Source: Hepsetus odoe (lineage: Eukaryota > Chordata > Actinopteri > Characiformes > Hepsetidae). From it: 64,000 nucleotides of DNA. Below the pieces are notes generated by a model, which did no database searches, was not told the DNA's origin, and saw only the letters and a list, made by a program, of their open reading frames with translations. Within the stretch, counting starts at the first letter, position 1; each line of letters begins with the position of its first letter. The stretch lies in the NCBI GenBank assembly GCA_017165825.1, contig CM029381.1, positions 4,496,971 through 4,560,970 on the forward strand, in the 5' to 3' direction. The position numbers were made by a program, and so were the translations under genes. Shown piece after piece: positions 36,217 to 45,100 of the stretch.

Positions 36217-36321
36217 GTAACTGTAGCTACCCGATTTGGACCAGAGACCCGACTACGCATGTGTGAAAATACATTGCTAGCGCTACCAGGTTTCTGGTCC
36301 AAATCGGGTAGGTACATTAGT
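36217..36321. repeat. near-perfect inverted repeat (possible MITE or hairpin)
   Basis: Arms CTACCCGATTTGGACCAGAG (36227-36249) and its complement (36289-36311), 22 of 23 matching, with further partial pairing outside and a 39-bp loop. Confidence 0.7.
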
Positions 36322-36356
36322 ACATTACTAATTATTAATTAAGGCTGCACATAACT

Positions 36357-36580
36357 GCAGTGGTGGCCTAGTGGTTAGGGAGCTAGCCACAGAATCAGAA
36401 GATTTTGGGTTCAAACCTCTTACCAGTAGGTTGCCCTGAGGTACCCTTAAGCAAGGTACTGTCCCTGTCACTGCTTCCTGGGAGCTTTCATAGCTGCCCT
36501 ACTGCAGAGGTTAAATTTTGTTGTGGTTCACTGTGTGCTGTGCTGTGACCTCGCAATGACAAGAATAGTCACTTTCACTT
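36357..36580 (+). repeat. tRNA-derived SINE (family 1), plus strand
   Basis: Starts GCAGTGGTGGCCTAGTGGTT, B-box-like GGTTCAAACC, ends AGTCACTTTCACTT. Confidence 0.8.
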
Positions 36581-36654
36581 AAATGATTATTGATCCGATC
36601 ATCAACCCAAGTAAACACAAAATTCAGTTTTTATTTTCTTTATTAAGGAAAAAA

Positions 36655-37115
36655 AAAATTTACAAAATGCAAAGTGAGTGAACAAAAGAAAAATCGAAAT
36701 CAAATCAATATTTGGTGTTACTACCTTTTGCCTTCAAACCAGCACCAATTCTTCTGGCCCCCACAGAGCCCTGATCTCAACATCATCGAGTGTGTCTGGG
36801 ATTACATGAAGAGACAGAAGGATGTGATGAAGTCTACATCCACAGAAGATCTGTGGTTAGTTCTCCAAGATGTTTGGAACAACCTACCAGCCGAGTTCCT
36901 TCAAAAACTGTGTGCAAGTGTACCTAGAAGAACTGATGCTGTTTTGAAGGCAAAGGGTGGTCACACCAAATATTGATTTGATTTAGATTTTTCTTTTGTT
37001 CATTCACTGCATTTTGTTGATTGATGAAAATAAATGATTAACACTTCCATTTTTGAAAGCATTCTTTGTTTACAGCATTTTTTCCACACCTGCCTACAAC
37101 TTTTGCACAGTACTG
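36655..37115 (+). mobile_element. Tc1-like element (family A) with transposase C-terminus
   Basis: The left end is lost; the right end AACTTTTGCACAGTACTG is present. The frame ending at 36976 encodes WPPQSPDLNIIECVWDYMKR (E is the last residue of the DD34E triad) to LKAKGGHTKY: the DDE C-terminus of the family's transposase. Confidence 0.8.
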
Positions 37116-37130
37116 TATATATGTGGTGGA

Positions 37131-37174
37131 CTCTGTGTGTGTGTGTGTGTGCATGTGTGTGTGTGTGTGTGTGT
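37131..37174 (+). repeat. TG microsatellite
   Basis: GTGTGT run with one GCAT break. Confidence 0.9.
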
Positions 37175-37344
37175 TTAAGATAAGAGTTTTGGACAATAAA
37201 TGGATGTACGGATCCCTTCAGTACATTCCAAAGAGTAATGAAGCTCCATCACTGCATTTCTTGGCCCAAAGTGGGGGGACATCCAGTAATTTGTATTTAA
37301 GCATGAAGATAGAAAAGTTTAATGCATGTAAAAAGGTGAAACAG

Positions 37345-37500
37345 GGTCACACCAAATATTGATTTGATTTAGATTTCTCTTTTGTTCATTCACTGCATTT
37401 TGTTGATTGATGAAAATAAATGTTTAACCCTTCCATTTTTGAAAGCATTCTTTTGACAGCATTTTTTCCCACACCTGCCTAAAACTTTTGCACAGTACTA
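37345..37500 (+). mobile_element. Tc1-like right-end fragment (family A)
   Basis: CACACCAAATATTGATTTGA to CTTTTGCACAGTACTA, collinear with the right ends of the other copies. Confidence 0.75.
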
Positions 37501-37511
37501 TATATCTTCTT

Positions 37512-37625
37512 TGCAGAATTGTTTTAATTTAGCCACTGTGGAGGGTTTCCAAGCATGAACCACCTTTTTAAGGTCATGTCACAGCATCTCAATTGGATTC
37601 AAGTGTGGAGTTTAGCTATGTCACT
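37512..37625 (-). mobile_element. Tc1-like transposase C-terminal fragment
   Basis: The minus-strand frame reads LNPIEML, then VVHAWKPSTVAKLKQF: a decayed C-terminus of another Tc1-like family. 37626-37880 has no recognised content. Confidence 0.5.
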
Positions 37626-37880
37626 CTAAAAGCTCATTTGTTTTTTTCTTTAAGATGTTACTTTGTTTCTCATCTGTTCCCGAATTCCTTTAGATCACCG
37701 CCTGACGTCTTCCTTTTTAGGATCTTCCGGCCTACTTCACTTTGTCTGAAAAGTTCTATTTAAGTTATATCTTCACTCAACAGATTTGAATCATTTAAGT
37801 GTAACAAATGTGCAAAAACATAAAAAATCTAATAAAAAATAAAAATAAAAAATCAGGATTTTAAATTTTTCACAGCATCG

Positions 37881-38771
37881 TACCTCTTTTCTGGGATGGC
37901 CCTAGTACATTTATTTTCCAGCCTCTGTAGGCTTGCCCCATCACAGTTTGAGAAACTCAGACCTAAACTTGGCATCAGTGCTAATTCAGATGGCGTTCAG
38001 AGCCATTTGACCACATAGGATCAGTGTGTTTCATATATACCATTTTTTTCTGGTGTGGCCCATATGCATATATTTAAGGATTTAGGTCTATTTATGACAT
38101 ATATGTGGTTTTACATACCAAACAAACATAAAATATATAAATCCCATTTCCAACATCTTGGTGTTCCTTAAATTAAATAGGCTCTTTTTGATTACGCTTT
38201 TAATGCAGATTTATGTAAATGAGCTCTGTCCTGATTGACTATTCTGTATTGTGCCAAACGTGAGCAGGTGGGGTTTTCTACCATTGACTGAATAGATGGG
38301 TAGATCAAGTGTTGGTTTGTGACATCACAAAAATAATGATCTTCAAACAGGTTGTTTGCAGTTTGCAGTTTTGTTTCAATAAATAGACCGTAAGGACTGG
38401 GCTTTTCATTACAGCACAGAAAATGTAGGCCCTTAAACAAAAGAAACTGACATTGTGTTTATCTTGAAAGCCCTTCCTTATCCAAAAGGAATTATTTTAT
38501 CCAATATCATCTTAACAAATAACGACAACTTTAGTGGGTCATACTGGTGTTATGATTGTGGGTATGTCACCAAAATATGCAAAGGGTTGAGGAGGCAAAA
38601 AAGTTTTATTTTGATACATTTTAAAAGACAACTTCTCATTTCTGTTATTCCCAGTACAATAAGGAAGGGACAAAACACTGCTCATTGAAGTCATTGGTTA
38701 CCAAATATTAAACGACTTTATAAATGCAGTTTGGATATGGAATATTAAAAAAACATTTTATATGCAAATTG

Positions 38772-38775
<4 letters not shown>
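37881..38775. other. non-coding, nothing recognised
   Basis: AT-rich intergenic DNA; no exon-like borders. Confidence 0.5.

Positions 38776-38831
<56 letters not shown>
38776..38831. repeat. TA microsatellite
   Basis: An uninterrupted TA run of about 28 units. It adjoins the left side of a Tc1-like relic. Confidence 0.95.
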
Positions 38832-38834
<3 letters not shown>

Positions 38835-38859
38835 CATACAAAAACAAACTCACATACTC

Positions 38860-40490
38860 TTTTTTGATACAAAATACTACTCTATTTTGTTGCACCGCCT
38901 TTAGCTTTGATTACAGCACAGATTCACGGTGACATCATTTTAAGCATAAGCATAAATTTCTCACCAAGGGAAGGAGAGTTGGACCGCTGCACAAATTCTT
39001 CTCCAACACATCCCAAAGATTCTCAATGGGGTTAATGTGGTGGCCAATCCATGTGTGAAAATGATGTCTGATGCTCCATGAACCACTCTTTCACAATTCG
39101 AGCCCAATGAATTCTGGTATTGTCATCTTGGAAAATGTCCATGCCATCAGGGAAGAAGAAATTCATTGATGGAATTACCTGGTCATTTAGTATAATGAGG
39201 TATAGTATAACAACTGACCTCATTCTTTGGGCACGTATCGTTGAACGCTAAACCTAGACCTGACCAACTGCAGCAACCACAGATCACAGCACTGCCCCCA
39301 CAAGCTTGCACGGTAGGCACTACACATAATGGATGCATCACTTCCTACCCTGATGCTCCCATGACTCTTGAACAGGGTAAATCTGGACTCATAAGACCAC
39401 ATGACCTTCTTCCATTACTTCCATTGAGTCCAATCCTTATGTATATCAAAAATCCCTTTACTTTTGTCTTTGTTGTACAATGCCTCAAATTATGCCTCAA
39501 ATTTAACAGAGATTCTTAACCTAAATTTGACCCCCTGAAGACAGCAAATAGCTCTACTGTCAAACAATCACATTCCTAAACAGAAAGTCAAAGGTGACAT
39601 ATTAATGACTTTGTTTAGGGTGGAGAAATGGTCAAGAAAAGGTAATAGATGTATTTATGGTGCAGAAATGGGAAAGGAAGGGAAACAGAAGTGTTAATCA
39701 TGATGGCAGCTAAACACATGGCATGATGGCTTGAGAGCTATTGGTGGAAATGCATAAATGGGTTGGATTCATGTAAATGTCAAAGGAGGAGAAAGGTGTT
39801 TTTATGTGTATTTAAAGGCCAAGGTTGGGATGAGCACTAGAAGCTGCTCCCACTGGACAATCATTGCTGGATCCTGCCATTAAAGTGGTTTTACCACATT
39901 TCATTGACTTTGCTTGATTTCTGACTTAGAAAAAGTGTTGAACTTAGGCTCACACTACATATGCTCCCTAGCAAACTGAAGACTTTTTTTCTATTAGCCT
40001 CACTGATCAGTGATCACTGATCACTGTGGTTTTCTTAGGGCTTCACAAGCTGTTTAGTCCCAAACCCTAGAGTTACCTTTGCATTGTGCATGTGGAAATG
40101 CTCTTACTTTTACTATTGAACATAGCCATGATTTGTTTGTTTTTTTTTTTTTACGATTTGATTTCACCAAATGTTAAGTGATCACCGATCATGGTCATTC
40201 AAGATTTTTTTCTAACCCCATTTCTTCCATGAAGATGATGGTTCCTCACTATCCTTCCAGTTTTTAATAATGCATTGGGCAGGTTTAACTCAATAATTTG
40301 ACCCTTCTGAAACTGATTAACATCTTTTCCACGACCACAGGATGTGTCTTCCAACATGGTTGTTTAAGTAATACATCAGTTAGGGTCAAATAACTTGCCA
40401 GCTGAAACATGATCATCCATGCAGTAATTATCCAATGGGAGTCTCTTGCCTATTTGCTTAGTTAAATCCAGGTGGTGACTTAGAGGGAGT
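38860..40490 (-). mobile_element. Tc1-like transposon relic (family D), interrupted
   Basis: Minus strand. Transposase pieces: FTLFKSHGSIRVGSDASIM (39220-39402), MDIFQDDNTRIHWARIVKEW and FSHMDWPPH (39032-39223). The N-terminal helix-turn-helix side is at 39960-40350 and the left-end UTR runs to about 40490. Unrelated DNA at about 39440-39960 interrupts it. Stops and indels make it dead. Confidence 0.75.
39440..39960. other. insertion inside Tc1-like family D relic
   Basis: About 520 bp between CCAATCCTTATG and ATGCTCCCTAGCAAACTGAA, which are contiguous in the family. It shares a roughly 38-bp block (near 39888-39925) with 34472-34511. The family is not recognised. Confidence 0.5.
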
Positions 40491-41690
40491 GTATACATAA
40501 TGGCTGTGTTACCCTAAATGTCTCACACTGCTGAGTACTTTTCAAAACTTGCTCTATGCTGCAGCAAACCCTCAATAATTTTGGACTTTAGTGTATTAGA
40601 TAACATTATAAAGATTATATTTCACATTCCATCTTGATGCTTCACACTGGCAAGATGTCAACACCATGCTCAGACACTGAGGATACCTTTTAGTCATTTA
40701 TTCAGAGAAAAGAGATTGTTTTTTCAAACAATGAGCTCCAAAGTAAAGAAGACAGTTATTAAAAGAAAAGAAGGCATTAAGTTGAGATGAAGACATCACC
40801 TGGACACATGTTTATTTAATACATAATCCATATTTATATATATGATTATACCGGAACCAAATTCATATAAAACTGAAGAAAAAGCTGAAATTACTTCACT
40901 TTTATGACTCTGTCTACAACAGGAAAGAGGCAGCAGTGTCTAGTATTTAGGGACCCTGCCCCAGGATCAGAAGGCCATGGGTTTGAATCCCAGACCAGTA
41001 GGTTGCCCTGAGGTACCCATAAGCTGTGTTTCACAATGACAACAGTAGTCACTTTCACTTTTTTGTACTTTTTACAGCGTAAGGAACTTCTAATTTCTTT
41101 ATGTAGACCTTTTGTTTAAAAGAAATAGAACATTCAAATTTGTGGATTAACACAGAAAACTATGCTATGCTCACCTACAGCAACAGCCATAACTTTACGT
41201 GTGATTACGCACTTCCTCTCACGTGTCTTCGCTTTAATTAACTTACATTTCCTGTTGTTGTAATGAGGGTGCAGCTTTGCTGCTGTATTTCACAGATAAT
41301 GCATAGCTTGCTGTTAAAGAAAAGTTCTTAAAATCTAACACGATATACTTATACACTTTTACAAAAATAAACTTAAATATTTTATAATAATTAAACACCA
41401 TTTGCACAATTCCTCCCAAGACAATTCTAAAAATAAAAAAAAATTTTATTATTCAAGCTTGCCCAACATCCTCAGTTACAGCCAAATGCTTTTTATACAT
41501 GAAAAGATATACTATGATATATACATTTTAAAAATAGCTTTTTTGCAACATATTTGTTATTGTTGTTGTTGTTTTTCTTAAGTAGCTGATAATGCATCCG
41601 CAACAGTATCCCCATAAACTAAATAAACTCATTAAGCCGAGTGTATGTTTTATTAAATTTTTTTTTTTGCTCATACTCGTTCTTGAGAAA
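40491..41690. other. intergenic, SINE fragment only
   Basis: No exon seen. It holds the SINE family 1 fragment at 40925-41061 and AT-rich DNA. Confidence 0.5.
40925..41061 (+). repeat. SINE family 1, internally deleted
   Basis: AGGCAGCAGTGTCTAGTATT head, B-box GGTTTGAATCC, tail AGTCACTTTCACTT. Confidence 0.7.
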
Positions 41691-41758
41691 GTAACGACGA
41701 CATAAAATCACCGACCTTTACGTTAAGGAACAATCGTGTGAGTCTTAATCGCGCTCAC

Positions 41759-41808
41759 TGATTGGTGGAGCATCCTGTCAATAATTTTTTATTTAAAATT
41801 TGGCGGGA
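41759..41808 (+). promoter_or_regulatory. meikin-like promoter: inverted CCAAT box and E2F-type site
   Basis: ATTGG (41761-41765, an inverted CCAAT box) and TTTGGCGGGA (41799-41808, an E2F consensus match) lie about 210-255 bp before the start codon, in a locally CpG-richer stretch. This pairing is typical of cell-cycle and germline genes. The sites are seen; function is inferred. Confidence 0.45.
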
Positions 41809-42015
41809 CATGAGTAAGAGCGTTGATTTCGGCTGTGTTGAATTCCTTTGTGTAATGTCTGGTCTGAATGTCATAGCGCTGGCTAAATATATTACAAATA
41901 TGGATCAGCCTGACCTATAGATTAGTCCTAATCAAGACGCGTGGACAGTAAAGGAGGTCTAATTCTACTTTTTGGAAACAACCGTCGTCTCTTTGGCCTA
42001 CCGGCTTGTTCGAAA

Positions 42016-42139
42016 ATGGCGCCTCAGAAGTGTTTTACGCGTTTTTATAAACGAAAAAAAGTTGAGTTAAAGAGAAAGGGAGCTGTTGAGTCTCACAGTT
42101 CGAAGGAAAGACGCAGTATGACGCCAATGAGAATTTCTA
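42016..42139 (+). CDS. meikin: meikin-like coding exon 1
   Basis: ATG at 42016 (context aaaATGg) opens MAPQKCFTRFYKRKK and ends MTPMRIS. Donor gtgcgt after 42139 gives phase 1 and joins exon 2 in frame. An alternative donor, gtaaaa after 42143, would give another frame. Confidence 0.6.
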
Positions 42140-45100
42140 GTGCGTAAAAGTATTTTCTAGCTGCTAACGTTTGTTTATTATAAAGCGACTAGTTAGCGAG
42201 CGAGCGAGCTAACTAGCGAAACGCTTCTCTCTTCCCGGCAAAGGCCTAATGCAGTAAAAAGTGAACGTTTACACAAATAAAATTACAGAAATATGTGTTA
42301 AATGTTTATGCCTTTGGTTCAGAACTACAACCGTGTGAATAAAAACGCGCTATCTATGAGAAATGTTTACGTTTTCCTGTTTGGTTTAGCAGGCCTGCCT
42401 TCATATTCTCAGAAAAGGAGTATCAGAAGGTATATAGGCGTCAAGGGCAGATAAAATATTTTCTCATTAGTGTCACGTTTTCCCCTCTTATTTCCCCCTT
42501 TTTATTTATTTCTCAGAGGGATCATGAAACCACGTGGGAGAGGTTTTGAAGCTCGAAGGGTCCACAACACAGTAAAGGTACATGAGGCTGCATCGATGCC
42601 TTTCTTTTAAATGGTCTCAAAATGCATCGAATTAACACCAAATCTGTTTATTCCAGGGCATAACCACCCCCAGCACTAAGGACCCTAGTCAAGACAGCAC
42701 AAGTTGGGTTTGAAGCTTTTCAGTGCAACATTGCAGTCTGTTTGCATGTGTGTCAATCAGTCCCAACATTAAAATCCACTGACTACATTGTTAGATTAGG
42801 ATCTCTGAAGGGCTGGGATATATGGTTGTGGAAGAGGGCTTGAAACCAGAGGGCTGCTTTTTGATGCCAAGACAAATGTGGGTGAACAGCACACTCTTGT
42901 ATCCAAACATAAATGTAAAAACAGTCTATAACACGAAGAGAGTTCATATGTTTCTTGCTTTAAAGACAGTACTTGGAATAACCTCTTTGGAAGCTGAATC
43001 TTAAGAATTGTGTGGTGTGTCAAAGTTTTTGTGCACTACTATACATTTATGAGCCATAGGATCATAACCACCATTATTACATTGTGAAGCGCCCACTTGT
43101 GCTGCCAAAACTGCAGTCGTCATGACATGGACATGACATGGACTTGACAAGACTGTGCTGTGATATCTGGAATAAAGACAAGATCCTTTAAGGAGTGTAA
43201 GTTGGGAGGTAGAGTCTTCATTGTTTGGATGCTTTACTACCTGATCAACAAGATTGAAAATCCATCGACCCAAACCACTGACTAATGCTCTATGTTTCAC
43301 TTCTGATTTTTGGCAGGGCAGCACGGAGACACTAACCAGTCTTTGGCCATACAGCGCCATATGTAACAGTCACCAAGGCACCGTGTTTTGATGCTTTCCT
43401 ATCACAGCCAGCATTACGTTTTTTTTTCCAGGAATTTTTACCACAGTAATACTACAGTAACTTTACTTGGACCACACGGGCTAACTTTTACTCCCTGTGC
43501 ACAGCAGTGTGCCTTAAGTGCCTATGACCCTGTTATCATTTATCATTCCACAGACCAGTTTCATTACATATGGAATGGATTCCTGCAAGGGTGAAAAGAA
43601 GATACAGAGGACAGGAAGACATGGAAACATGATCTGCTGTAGGTGTGCCCTAACATTAGCAACCAAAAGAAGATAACTACTGCATGTCCAGAACACCTCA
43701 CTAGACCTGCCCTGATCTAGTTGTCTAGTCATCACAATTCAGTTTTGTCAGAGTTGCTCAGATCTTTATTCTTGCTCATTTTTCTTGCTTTCAACACCAC
43801 AACTTATGTATGTTTACTTGCTCAATATATTCTACCCTTTCACAGGTGCTGCTGCAGTGAGATAAGTAATGTTAAGCACATCACATGTCAGTGGATTTAA
43901 TGTTGTGGCTGATTATATAACACTTCTCAGTGTTAAACGGTTTTTCTCTCACATTTCAGGTATGACGATGCCTTCTGGTGTTTCCAGCTTTTTGCTGGAT
44001 TGTATGGATTTGGACTCTGAATCTGAAAGCACACTTTCTCCTATTGAGAGAGTCCGCAGAGCTGACACTTGTGGTGTGCAATTATCTTGATAATACTCTG
44101 GATATTTTAGTTGTAAAATAGATTTTCTTTTGTTGACATTACATAAAACCTTTATATTGTGATTAATTATAGTTGTAGATAAATATAGATTCTCTGTCTC
44201 AAGGTGAAGGGGCAGGTTTGGGCAGTGGAGATGAAATGCTGCACCACCATGTTAAGAACTCAACTCTTCTTGATCTCAGCCATGCTATGGATATTGCCAT
44301 GCAGCAACCTCCAAACCTCTCTTCCATTCTAGGTATTCTATAAATGGGTGTATTTTGCCATCTTGTGTGGTATTGTTTAAGCCAATGCTAATGCTGGAAA
44401 CTAATGCCTACATTGAAATCAATTTGTCAGTTGAAAAATCTGCCTATTGTGCTTCTCATCAGGAGGTCAGTTTGCCACTCGCTTAAGATTTCTGCTGATT
44501 CTACAATCATCAAGACTTTCTAATATAATTCTGATCCACTCTTGACCCAGTAAAAAGGAAAATATCAGCACAATAAATGTTTTAAGCTGACATTTGTTAT
44601 TTTTTGACCACTCTGCCCATAATGCAATGCACTGCCTGACAGTTTAATATAACATGTAAATGCTTATTGCATTAAATTGCATAAGCAGTAGCTTTCCTGA
44701 ATTCAGAACTAAACTGTTGTTCATTAAAATATATGCTTATAGAATTATTAGCCTGTGCAAAACAAACAAGCAAACAAAAAAGCCAATTCCTAGCACCAAT
44801 AATGTCCTATGGACTATATTTGGGGGAAATGTTTTAACTTCTTTAGCAAACTGTTTCAACAGAGCTCTCACCTGTAGTTCATGGGCAAGTTGCAAAGGAT
44901 TCATTTTGTCTGTCACCTCCTACGCCTGTTTCACCTCTTTGGTAAAGTAGAAAAAAATACTACTTTGGGGGGTGATATTTTTTCACAAAATAGCACTTCA
45001 AGAGCTGTTTTTTATGTATTTGCAGCTCCTCACCGTTCGTTGAGTGGCAGGATGCATCAGCAAAAAAATCTACAGGTATTCCTCTTAATCACAGATTTTC

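Noticed and set aside
37066..37362. 98-codon frame spanning a TG repeat as a gene
   Set aside because: Composed of a Tc1-like end, a microsatellite and a second Tc1-like end.
40004..40023. 20-bp perfect palindrome built on TGATCA
   Set aside because: It lies inside the family D Tc1-like relic and looks like a local duplication, not a regulatory site.
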